Shown here piece after piece: positions 33,735-41,851 of a stretch of DNA of 64,000 nucleotides (positions within the stretch are counted from its first letter, which is position 1; the number at the start of each line of letters is the position of its first letter). This DNA is from Promicromonospora umidemergens (GTDB lineage: Bacteria; Actinomycetota; Actinomycetes; Actinomycetales; Cellulomonadaceae): positions 1 to 64,000 of the forward strand of contig NZ_JAMTCT010000016.1 of NCBI RefSeq assembly GCF_024171995.1, given 5' to 3'. The notes below the pieces were generated by a model that saw only the letters and a program-made list of their open reading frames with translations, searched no databases and was not told the origin of the DNA. The translations under genes and the position numbers were made by a program.

Positions 33735-34904
33735 TCAGAGCGTCTCGTGCCAGGCCACCATCCGGTCGACCGCACGCGACACCGTGTCCAGGGAGGACGC
33801 GAACGACAGCCGCACCCACTCGTGCCCGTGCACCCCGTCGAAGTCGGTGCCAGGGGTGATCGCCACGTCGGCCTCGGCGAGGAGCCGCGCGCAGTACGTG
33901 ACGGAGTCCAGTCCGAACGCCGAGATGTTCCCGTACAGGTAGAACGCGCCGTCGGCCGGTGCGACGGGGCGCCAGCCGAGCTCACCGAGCCGCTCCAGGA
34001 GCAGGGTGCGCGACGCCGCGTACCGGGCCACGTTCTCCGCCGCCGCCGCGTAACCCTCCGGTGTGAACGCGGCGATGCCCGCGTGCTGCGCGAGGGCAGG
34101 CGGCGAGAGCGCCACGTTGCCCGCGAGGGCATCGACCGGCGCGGCCAGCTCGTCCGGCAGCACCAGCCAGCCGAGCCGCCAGCCGGTCATCGCCCAGTAC
34201 TTCGAGAACGAGTTCACGACGACGGCGCCCTGGCCGAGGAACGTCGCGGCCGTCGCCTGCGCCACCTCGTCCGAGTACGCGATGCCGTGGTAGATCTCGT
34301 CGCTGATCAGGCGCACCTCGTGGTCCGCACACCATGCGGCGATCGCGGCCAGCTCGGCCGGCGTGATCATCGTGCCGGTCGGGTTCGCGGGCGAGGCGAC
34401 CATGACGCCGTCGAGCCCTCCGCCGTAGTACGCCTCGTTGAGCTGCGACACCGTGGGCTGATAGCGGGTCTCCGGGCCGCAGTCGAGCTCGATGACCTCG
34501 CAGCCCAGTGCCGACAAGATGTTCTTGTAGGCGGGATAGCCGGGCCGGGCGAGGGCCACCCGGTCACCGACGTCGAACGACGCGAGGAAGGCGAGCACGA
34601 ACCCGCCGCTCGAGCCCGTGGTGACGGCGATGCGCGCCGGGTCGACGTCGACGTCGTACCAGCGCTTGTAGTGGCCGGCGATCTCGGCGCGCAGCGCGGG
34701 AACGCCCATCGCCTCGGTGTAGCCGAGGGTGCCGTCACGGAGCAGCGCGATGGCCCGCTCGCGCACCACCTCGGACGCGCCGGTCGACGGCTCCCCCGCG
34801 CAGAGGTTGAGCACGTCCGCCCCGGTGGCGCGGCGCGCGTTCGCGGCGGCGAGCACCTCCATGACGGCGAACGGGGGCACGAGAGACCGACGAGAGACCT
34901 TCAT
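33735..34904 (-). CDS. PLP-dependent aminotransferase, class I/II
   Basis: 389 residues from ATG 34904; the longer frame to 35144 lacks support. The PLP lysine is K235 in FSKYWAMTGWRLGW, with ASPANPTG upstream and the C-terminal arginine in VRLSFA. These are fold type I aminotransferases, often acting on aspartate or aromatic amino acids; the donor cannot be fixed from sequence. The gene is divergent from the DUF1992 gene. Confidence 0.87.
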   Translation of the reverse strand: MKVSRRSLVPPFAVMEVLAAANARRATGADVLNLCAGEPSTGASEVVRERAIALLRDGTLGYTEAMGVPALRAEIAGHYKRWYDVDVDPARIAVTTGSSGGFVLAFLASFDVGDRVALARPGYPAYKNILSALGCEVIELDCGPETRYQPTVSQLNEAYYGGGLDGVMVASPANPTGTMITPAELAAIAAWCADHEVRLISDEIYHGIAYSDEVAQATAATFLGQGAVVVNSFSKYWAMTGWRLGWLVLPDELAAPVDALAGNVALSPPALAQHAGIAAFTPEGYAAAAENVARYAASRTLLLERLGELGWRPVAPADGAFYLYGNISAFGLDSVTYCARLLAEADVAITPGTDFDGVHGHEWVRLSFASSLDTVSRAVDRMVAWHETL

Positions 34905-34983
34905 GCGGCCATCATGCCCGCATCCGGTGGGGCCTGCGCCAACGGCCCTTCCGAGCCGCTTGTGAAAGTCGTAACATGGCTCC

Positions 34984-35625
34984 ATGGCGCAGGGATCGCG
35001 CGACGACGCAGACAACGACCCGCTCCGCAGGGCCGCGCAGTATCGCGTGGACCGGGAGTCCGACGAGGAGAGCGCCGCGCAGGACGCCGAGCCTGAGAAC
35101 GCGGAGCCGGAGGACGTCACCGTCCAGCCCTCGACCCGCAGCATGAGCGTCGAGGAACGTTCCCGCTACGTCGACACCGTGGTCGACCAGGCGATGCGCC
35201 GCGGCGAGTTCGACAACCTGCCGCTGCAGGGCAAGCCGATCCCTGGCCTGAGCGGCACCCATGACCCCGACTGGTGGCTCAAGGGCCTGATCGAGCGCGA
35301 GAACATCACCGGCGTCCTGCCGTCGGCCCAGCTCCGCAAGGACGACGCGGAGCTGGACGCCAAGCTTGATCTCGAGGCGATGGAGGAGCGCGTGCGGGAG
35401 ATCGTCACGGACTTCAACGCCCGCATCATCGACGCACGGCGCCAGCTCCAGGGCGGCCCACCCGTCGTCACCCCCACGCGGGACGTGGACGAGGAGGTGC
35501 GCAGCTGGCGTGCCCGCCGCGCGGAGCGAAGGGCGGCCCGACGGGCGGCAGGCTCCCGCCCGACGCCGGCCACCCGGAGCGAGCCGGCGACGTCAGCGGA
35601 CCGGCCGTGGTGGAAGTTCTGGTGA
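34984..35625 (+). CDS. DUF1992 (DnaJ-C28 homologous) domain protein
   Basis: 213 residues. An acidic N-terminal tail is followed by the DUF1992 core: VDQAMRRGEFDNLPLQGKP and the DPDWWLKGLIERENI segment. The C-terminus is Arg-rich and ends WWKFW. The domain occurs in eukaryotic DNAJC28, but its function in bacteria is unknown. No membrane segment is present. Confidence 0.82.
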   Translation: MAQGSRDDADNDPLRRAAQYRVDRESDEESAAQDAEPENAEPEDVTVQPSTRSMSVEERSRYVDTVVDQAMRRGEFDNLPLQGKPIPGLSGTHDPDWWLKGLIERENITGVLPSAQLRKDDAELDAKLDLEAMEERVREIVTDFNARIIDARRQLQGGPPVVTPTRDVDEEVRSWRARRAERRAARRAAGSRPTPATRSEPATSADRPWWKFW

Positions 35626-35640
35626 CGGACCCGCTCCGGG

Positions 35641-35934
35641 TCAGAACCCGTACGCGGTCACGATGACCACGGCGGTCATCAGCCAGTAGGGCACGGAACC
35701 GAGCGTGAACCCCAGTCCGGCTGCCACGGCCAGCCGGCCCCAGCTGGCACCGAACCCGCCGAACAGTGCTCCGGCAGCCATGGCGAGACAGCCCGCGATC
35801 GTCACCCCCTCGGCGGTTCCCTGCGAGATCAGCATCCCGAGGATGAACGCAGCGATCCCAGCGGCGGTCTCGCTGCGAGCGAGAAACGGCCCGCCCCGGC
35901 GCGCCCGGGGATGGGTCTCCTGGTGCGTTGTCAT
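35641..35934 (-). CDS. Small membrane protein of unknown function
   Basis: 97 residues from ATG 35934 (the frame is open to 35994). A short Arg/His-rich N-terminus precedes three hydrophobic helices (from about residue 22 to the end, including GITAGCLAMAAGALF-like small-residue packing). It converges on the DUF1992 gene with a 15-base gap. No family was recognised. Confidence 0.6.
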   Translation of the reverse strand: MTTHQETHPRARRGGPFLARSETAAGIAAFILGMLISQGTAEGVTIAGCLAMAAGALFGGFGASWGRLAVAAGLGFTLGSVPYWLMTAVVIVTAYGF

Positions 35935-36045
35935 GGCACATCGCCCCTCGTGCCCGACGTCGGTGTGGGCACCTCTGCTCCAGGATCTCACCATGACCCC
36001 ATCATCGCCAGATACCCCAGGACCGAGGAATCAGGCGGCTCGGCG

Positions 36046-37260
36046 CTACGCCTGGCCGAGCACGTAGCCGCGGAACCAGCGACCCGCCTCGCGCCACACG
36101 CGCTCGCGTGCGGGCTTCGCGGAGAGTGTCACGTCGTGCAGACCGCCGGCGATGCGCACCAGCGTGGTGAGGGAGCCGACGTCGGGCACCCGGCGGGCGA
36201 TCCCGACCACGTCCAGCACCGAGTCGGTGCTCTTCATGTCCTCGCTCCACCGCGTCGGGATGGTGCTGCGCGTGCTGAGCAGCACCAGGACGGGCACCTC
36301 GATACCGAGACCGCGCGCCACCTGGTCCTGCCCGCGGAAGATCGCCGCGAGCCAGCCCGGCGTGGCGCGCCATCCGGCATCGGGTCGCCAGGCGACGTCG
36401 TAGTCCCACTCACCGTCGAACCGTGACGAGATGGAGCGCGCGTACAGACCACGGTCCAGGTTGACGAGCTGGCTGCGCGGCACGAGCGCCGACTGCACCC
36501 GGATGCCCGGCTCCATGATCTTGCGCACCGCCTCGCGGGGCTGGAACTCAAGCCACGGCGAGTTCAGCACGAGCCCCGCCACACGTTCCTGGTTGCGCGC
36601 CGTCCACAGGCTGACGACGAGACCGCCGGTGGAGTGGCCCATGAGCACGAGCTTGCGCTCGGGTGCTGCGTCGCGGCCGTGCCCCATGGCAGCGAGCGCG
36701 GCCTCGATCTCCTCGTCGTAGGTGGTGAGGCTGCGGACATATCCCGGGGTCTGGCCCTCGCGCAGGCTGCGACCGTAACGCCGCAGGTCCAGGGCGTGGA
36801 ACCGCACTCCCAACGACTCCCAGAAGTCCGCGAGGTGGGTCTGGAAGAAGTAGTCGAGCCAGCCGTGCACGTACAGCAGGTCGATGCCGGGGTCGAGCGC
36901 GACGGTCCGCGGCTCGGTGTCCTCCGCCACGCCGTCCACCGGATCGGGGTGCCGGCGCGCCGCACCCCGCAGGTGCAGCCGCCGCCCCAGCTCCGACAGC
37001 TCGTCCCAGAGCCGCGCCACCTGCGGGTTCTCGGCGCCCACCCGGTGCAGGCCCCGGCGCGGCTCGTCGCCGTCGGGCTGACCCGCCGAGGGCTCGTCCG
37101 GCGCGATCTGTGCGCGCCGCACCAGGGTTGCCACGACCTCTGGCTCGTCCTCGTCAGGTTGCAGGGGCAGCGTCAGGCGTTCGAAGCCCGGCAGCACGTC
37201 GGGCTCCCACGCGAGCTCCGGCGTCGTTCCGTCGTCCAGACCCGGGGAGAGGCTCGTCAT
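36046..37260 (-). CDS. Alpha/beta hydrolase (serine hydrolase)
   Basis: 404 residues from ATG 37260. A polar N-terminal region of about 130 residues is unusual for the family; the hydrolase core begins near LLYVHGWLDYF and carries the nucleophile elbow GHSTGG. The His is probably in GGLHDVTLS near the C-terminus. It overlaps the upstream NmrA-like gene by four bases (ATGA), so the two are translated together. It is probably a cytoplasmic esterase or lipase of unknown substrate. Confidence 0.82.
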   Translation of the reverse strand: MTSLSPGLDDGTTPELAWEPDVLPGFERLTLPLQPDEDEPEVVATLVRRAQIAPDEPSAGQPDGDEPRRGLHRVGAENPQVARLWDELSELGRRLHLRGAARRHPDPVDGVAEDTEPRTVALDPGIDLLYVHGWLDYFFQTHLADFWESLGVRFHALDLRRYGRSLREGQTPGYVRSLTTYDEEIEAALAAMGHGRDAAPERKLVLMGHSTGGLVVSLWTARNQERVAGLVLNSPWLEFQPREAVRKIMEPGIRVQSALVPRSQLVNLDRGLYARSISSRFDGEWDYDVAWRPDAGWRATPGWLAAIFRGQDQVARGLGIEVPVLVLLSTRSTIPTRWSEDMKSTDSVLDVVGIARRVPDVGSLTTLVRIAGGLHDVTLSAKPARERVWREAGRWFRGYVLGQA

Positions 37261-38192
37261 CTCACCGACGGTAACCGCAGGTGTGCCCACTCCGTCGGAT
37301 AGTCGTCGAGCCACGCCTCGAGCGACCGCGCCCCCCGCCCCGCCAGCTGCCTCACGTCAGGGCTCACCCCGGTGAGCACGCCCGCCGCGATCGCCTGGCA
37401 CTGCGTGATCCAGTCCTCGACCTCGGCGGCGGTCGACCGGTAGAACAGCGAGCGTGCCTGGTCGAGGGTCTGCGGTGCGTACCGGATGGTCCGGCCCGTG
37501 GCCGTCGACAGCGCCGCGGCCACCTCGTCGAGACTCAGCGCCTCCGGGCCGGTCAGGTGGTAGATCCGGCTTGCGTGGCGGTTCGGGTCCTCGTCCAGGA
37601 GGACCGCGGTGGCGACGTCGGCCACGTCGTCGTGCGCCACGGAGGCGACCCGACCGTCTCCCGCCGGCGCGCGAAGCACCATGCCCGGCAAGGACCTGCG
37701 CGACTCGTCGTAGACCGCGAAGGTCAGGGTGCGGTGGAACATCGTGATCCGGAGCATCGTCCACGTCAGGTCGGTCCCCCGCAGGTACTCCTCGGTGAGC
37801 CAGTCGTCGCGGGCGGCGGACGCCACGGCGTCGGGCCCCGCGCCCACCGACGACACGTAGACCACGTGCCGCACGCCGGCGAGCACCGCCGCGTCGATGA
37901 CCGCGCGATGCTTGGCCAGCCGTCCGGGGCGCTCCTTGCCCGGAACCAGGAACACGGCGTAGGCGCCGGCGAACGCCCTGGTCAGAGTCCTGGCACCCGG
38001 TTCGGCCTGGACGGCGACGATCTCCGTCTCCGGCAGCGACGCGCCGTCGGGCAGCCGGGGTACCACGCCCTGGCCGGTGACCAGCAGGCGCTGGCGACCG
38101 CCCGCCGCTGCCACGCGGAAGGCGAGCCTGGATCCCAGGCGACCGTCAGCCCCGGTGAGGACGACCAGCCGGCCGGGCGACGCGGAGGTCAT
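37257..38192 (-). CDS. NAD(P)H-binding NmrA-family oxidoreductase
   Basis: 311 residues from ATG 38192. The Rossmann start VVLTGADGRLGSRL, the GAYAVFLV strand and VYVSSVGAG are typical for NmrA/QOR2-like atypical SDRs, which use NAD(P)H to reduce quinones or sense redox state. The catalytic Tyr of classical SDRs is not in the usual YxxxK form. It overlaps the hydrolase gene downstream by four bases. Confidence 0.8.
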   Translation of the reverse strand: MTSASPGRLVVLTGADGRLGSRLAFRVAAAGGRQRLLVTGQGVVPRLPDGASLPETEIVAVQAEPGARTLTRAFAGAYAVFLVPGKERPGRLAKHRAVIDAAVLAGVRHVVYVSSVGAGPDAVASAARDDWLTEEYLRGTDLTWTMLRITMFHRTLTFAVYDESRRSLPGMVLRAPAGDGRVASVAHDDVADVATAVLLDEDPNRHASRIYHLTGPEALSLDEVAAALSTATGRTIRYAPQTLDQARSLFYRSTAAEVEDWITQCQAIAAGVLTGVSPDVRQLAGRGARSLEAWLDDYPTEWAHLRLPSVR

Positions 38193-38664
38193 CCCCACAC
38201 CGTAATCGGCAGACCGTCACTGAGCCGGGCGTGGTGGGGTGAAACGTCCTCCGGCACGTGCCCGAGGACACACCGAGCTCCGCCCGGAGGCGCGGGAAAG
38301 CCCGCGGGGCGACTTGTGTCAGCCGTGCTGGACGAGGGCACGGCACCCGCGGGCTCCGGTGGTCGCGAGAATCTCGCCACCTTGTCCCGTTGCGCCTGGC
38401 AGATCAGGAAGGCCCCGTGCTGAGCCACCCGACCGGCGTCGGCGCGAAACGCTTGCGCGTCACGCGACTAGCGCGCGACCACCTCATGGGTCCGATGTGA
38501 AATCACTGCGTCGGATCACCTCCTTTTCTCATGTGCCCACGAACTTACGCCTCGAGTCGACGGGCGCCCAGGTTTTTTCCTCGCGGCGAAATCAGGCGCA
38601 AGGTCGATAGCCTCGAGCACCTGTCGGAGCGACGACTTTTGGGGCGCCGACCCGTCTGCCCTGC
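38193..38664. other. Gene-poor region with an extended Shine-Dalgarno-like sequence
   Basis: No convincing gene in 472 bases between two divergent genes. It holds AAGGAGGTGATCC on the minus strand (38525-38513), identical in its complement to the 3' tail of 16S rRNA. Two tiny frames follow it on that strand: GTG 38506 (12 residues) and ATG 38487 (27 residues). Neither is supported by similarity. Promoters for both flanking genes should lie here. Confidence 0.5.
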
Positions 38665-39492
38665 ATGACGACCATCACCGTCGACTCCTTCACGACGTCG
38701 GCAGACGGCACGCGGATCGCGTACGACCTGACCGGACCGACCCCCGGTCTGGCGCCCGCGATAGTGGTGGTCGACGGCGTGCTCGCCCACCGCCTGCCCG
38801 TCACGCTCGCCGTGGCGTGCGCACTGGGCGACCGGGCGACGACGCTGCGCTACGACCGGCGCGGCCGCGGCTCCAGCGGCGACACTTCCCCGTACAGCGT
38901 GGACCGGGAGATCGACGACATCGCCGCCCTGCTGGAGGTCACGGGTCCGGCTGCCCTGCTCGGTATCTCCTCCGGCGCGTTCCTCGCGCTGCGTGCGGCA
39001 GCCGACCTCGGGGCCGACGTCACGGGCGTGCTCTGCTACGAGCCGACGTACGACGTCGCGAGCGGCGAGCCGCCCACCGATCCCCGGATGATCGCCGGGG
39101 TCGAGATCTGCGTCGAGGTGGGCGACCCCGGCAGCGCCGTCGAGCTGTTCCTCGACGTGGTCGGCATGCCGTGCGGGCTCCTGCCGCGCATGCGGGAGTC
39201 GTCCTCGTGGGCCGGCCTCGAGGCGATCGCCCCGACCATCGCCTACGACGGCCGGATACTCGCCGGTGTCACCCTGGGCCGCCGCGCCCTGATGGGCCTG
39301 TGGCACCAGATCGGCCAGCCGGTGGTCGTGGTCGACGGTACGGCGAGCACCGTATCCGTCACGCGTGCCGCGGAGTCGCTGGCGGCGGTGCTGCCGGCGG
39401 CACGTCGTGTGACCCTGCCCGGGCACGGGACGGACGTGCCACCGGCGGCGATGGCGGAGGTGGTGGCGGACCTGCTCGGCGTCGGTCGGTGA
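38665..39492 (+). CDS. Alpha/beta hydrolase
   Basis: 275 residues. The fold starts ADGTRIAYDLTGP; the nucleophile serine is in LLGISSGAFLAL, the acid is probably in VVVDGTAS, and the histidine in LPGHGTD. The usual HGxP oxyanion motif is replaced by VVDGVLAH. No signal peptide is visible. It is likely a small-molecule esterase or epoxide-hydrolase relative with unknown substrate. Confidence 0.82.
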   Translation: MTTITVDSFTTSADGTRIAYDLTGPTPGLAPAIVVVDGVLAHRLPVTLAVACALGDRATTLRYDRRGRGSSGDTSPYSVDREIDDIAALLEVTGPAALLGISSGAFLALRAAADLGADVTGVLCYEPTYDVASGEPPTDPRMIAGVEICVEVGDPGSAVELFLDVVGMPCGLLPRMRESSSWAGLEAIAPTIAYDGRILAGVTLGRRALMGLWHQIGQPVVVVDGTASTVSVTRAAESLAAVLPAARRVTLPGHGTDVPPAAMAEVVADLLGVGR

Positions 39493-39508
39493 GCTTGTCA
39501 CCGTGCGG

Positions 39509-40357
39509 TCAGAACGGGCGGCGCGCCGTGACCAGGATGCGCGGCGCCTCGTCGACGAGCTCGTTGCCCGTCGCGAAGTGCATGTGCAGCGCGCGCAGCC
39601 CTGCCTCGTGCCGAGCGACGGCGGCCGGGCTGAGGTCGGCGAGGCCGGGCACCTGCCACGCCGCCATCCGGAGGTACCAGAGCACGGAGGACAGGTCCTT
39701 GAACGTGCGCGTGCCTGCGTACTCGGTGGCGTTCACGATCTCGAGACCGGAGGCGACGAGGCCGTCGGAGACGACGTCGACCGTGACGGCGTCCGGGTCC
39801 CAGCCGAGCGGCACGCCGAGGGCCCGGTTGAGGACGATGCCGTCGCGCGTGTCGACCTGTTCGGTGAGGAAGGTCCCGCCCGGCTCCAGGACGCGGCCCA
39901 CCTCGTTGGGTTCGATGGTGCTGAACCGGCTGAGCACGACGCTGTACTGACCGTCGAAGAACGGCAGCAGCACATCGCCCGTCCAGGACGGCTCGGCGCG
40001 GCGCACGTCGACGCCGAGCGGCTCCAGGCGACGTCGGGCGGCGAGGAAGGCCGGCCCCGTCTCCGTGGCGGCCGAACCCTTCGGGAGCGGGCCGAGGCCC
40101 GCGAAGAAGTCACCGTTACCGGTGCCGATGTCGAGCACGGCGCCACGGGAGCTGGATACGATCTCGCGGGCGAGAACGGGGTAGTCCCAGCCCGGGGCGT
40201 CGATCGTGAGACGGTCGTCCACGGGGGCGTCGGTGAGCCCGCCGGTGAAGAGCGCCGCGGGTGTCAGAGGAGTAGCAGGGGCGTTGCGCGCCCATTCGAT
40301 GTGGTCCTCGAACGGCGCGTCCGGCGCCGGAGCTGGGGCGATCGAGACGTCGAGCAT
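39509..40357 (-). CDS. SAM-dependent methyltransferase
   Basis: 282 residues from ATG 40357. The SAM-binding motif I is VLDIGTGNGDFF, and a later LEPGGTFLTE matches motif post-III of class I methyltransferases. An N-terminal segment of about 70 residues precedes the core. Its 3' end meets the hydrolase gene, and it is divergent from anmK. The substrate is unknown. Confidence 0.83.
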   Translation of the reverse strand: MLDVSIAPAPAPDAPFEDHIEWARNAPATPLTPAALFTGGLTDAPVDDRLTIDAPGWDYPVLAREIVSSSRGAVLDIGTGNGDFFAGLGPLPKGSAATETGPAFLAARRRLEPLGVDVRRAEPSWTGDVLLPFFDGQYSVVLSRFSTIEPNEVGRVLEPGGTFLTEQVDTRDGIVLNRALGVPLGWDPDAVTVDVVSDGLVASGLEIVNATEYAGTRTFKDLSSVLWYLRMAAWQVPGLADLSPAAVARHEAGLRALHMHFATGNELVDEAPRILVTARRPF

Positions 40358-40429
40358 GGTGGAGATTGTGGCGCAAAGTGCGGCCAAGGGGGTAACACTG
40401 GCTCAAACACGACCGGAGGAGTCGGTCCG

Positions 40430-41659
40430 ATGGGGAAACCGATACCCAGAAACCAGCCATCACCTGCGCATATATCACCTCCGCTGCGGGTGGTCGGGCT
40501 CATGTCCGGCACGTCCCACGACGCCGTCGACGCCGCAGCGTGCGAGCTTCGGCTCGTGGGCGACACGCTGACGCTGACGCCGCTCGGACACCTCTCCGCC
40601 CCCTACCCGCCGGCCCTGCGGTCCGCGCTCGTGACAGCGCTGCCCCCGGCCGGCGCCACGCTGGAGACCGTGTGCCGCCTCGACACGGGGATCGGGCAGG
40701 CCTTCGCCGACGTCGCCGCGCGAGCGGTCGCAGAGCTCTGCGCCGGACGCGCAGACCTGGTCGTGTCGCACGGGCAGACCGTCTTCCACTGGGCGCCGCC
40801 CGACGGCGGGGTCGTGCTCGGCACCCTGCAGCTCGGCGAGCCCGCGTGGATCGCGGAGGCCACCGGTCTGCCGGTCGTCTCGGGCCTCCGCACCCGCGAC
40901 GTCGCTGCGGGCGGCCAGGGCGCTCCCCTGGTGAGCCTGTTCGACGCGCTGTGGCTGGCCGGCCGGCCCGGCACCGCCGTCGCCCTCAATCTCGGCGGCA
41001 TCGCGAACGTGACGGTGCTGGGGGAAGAGACGACCCCGCTCGCCTTCGACACCGGTCCGGCCTGCGCCCTGCTGGACGCCGCGACGCACCACGTCACGAA
41101 CGGCCGCCTCACCTTCGACGCCGACGGCGCTCTCGCCGCCCGCGGACAGGTGCTCCCCGAGCTACTCGCACGCCTGCTCGACGAGCCCTACTACGCGCGG
41201 CCGGCGCCGAAGTCGACGGGCAAGGAGCTGTTCCACCTCGACTACCTGCTGGCTCGACTCGGCCGCACGCCGCCGACGCCGGAGGACCTGCTCGCCACCC
41301 TCGTCGCGCTCACCGCCCGCACCGTGGCGGACGCCGTCCGGCACACCGCCACCGAGGTCGTCGCCTCGGGCGGCGGCACCCGCAACCCGGTTCTCCTGGC
41401 GGCGCTCCGGGCAGAGCTGCCCGGCGTCAGCGTCCACACGTCCGACGCGCTGGGCGTGCCGGGCCAGGCCAAGGAGGCGCTGGCTTTCGCCGTGCTGGGC
41501 TGGCACACCTGGTACGGGCTGCCCGGTGTGCTGCCGGGCGCTACCGGTGCGCGACTTCCGAGCGTGCTGGGCTCGGTGACGCCGGGCGCGGACGGCCGCT
41601 TCCCGCCGGGCCGGGCCACCGCCGTCGGGCAGCCGAGGCGGCTGGAGATCTGGCCATAG
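40430..41659 (+). CDS. anmK: Anhydro-N-acetylmuramic acid kinase
   Basis: 409 residues from ATG 40430, which has GGAGGA nine bases upstream. Family motifs are clear: VVGLMSGTSHDAVDAA at the N-terminus, SHGQTVFH, LNLGGIANV, FDTGPACALLD and ASGGGTRNP. The enzyme opens and phosphorylates 1,6-anhydroMurNAc from peptidoglycan turnover, giving MurNAc-6-phosphate. The frame is open far upstream through the methyltransferase gene, but that part is a shadow. No murQ is in view. Confidence 0.92.
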   Translation: MGKPIPRNQPSPAHISPPLRVVGLMSGTSHDAVDAAACELRLVGDTLTLTPLGHLSAPYPPALRSALVTALPPAGATLETVCRLDTGIGQAFADVAARAVAELCAGRADLVVSHGQTVFHWAPPDGGVVLGTLQLGEPAWIAEATGLPVVSGLRTRDVAAGGQGAPLVSLFDALWLAGRPGTAVALNLGGIANVTVLGEETTPLAFDTGPACALLDAATHHVTNGRLTFDADGALAARGQVLPELLARLLDEPYYARPAPKSTGKELFHLDYLLARLGRTPPTPEDLLATLVALTARTVADAVRHTATEVVASGGGTRNPVLLAALRAELPGVSVHTSDALGVPGQAKEALAFAVLGWHTWYGLPGVLPGATGARLPSVLGSVTPGADGRFPPGRATAVGQPRRLEIWP

Positions 41660-41851
41660 GCCTGAGCCGTCGGAGCTCGCCCGCGCCACTGGACGGACGA
41701 TGGCGTGCGCGGTGCTGATGGGCGACACTTCGCCCGGGTGATTACGAGTATTACGTCATGATTTCGACGGGAATGCGGGCATGCCGTCGATAGAGTCGCG
41801 CGACCTGTCGTCCGCGCATGGATCATGCGCCTCATTCTGCTGGAGCGTTCG

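Noticed and set aside
39503-40429. Long frame upstream of anmK in the same frame
   Set aside because: It runs antisense through the methyltransferase gene, shows only compositional bias, and anmK has its own ribosome site and start at 40430.
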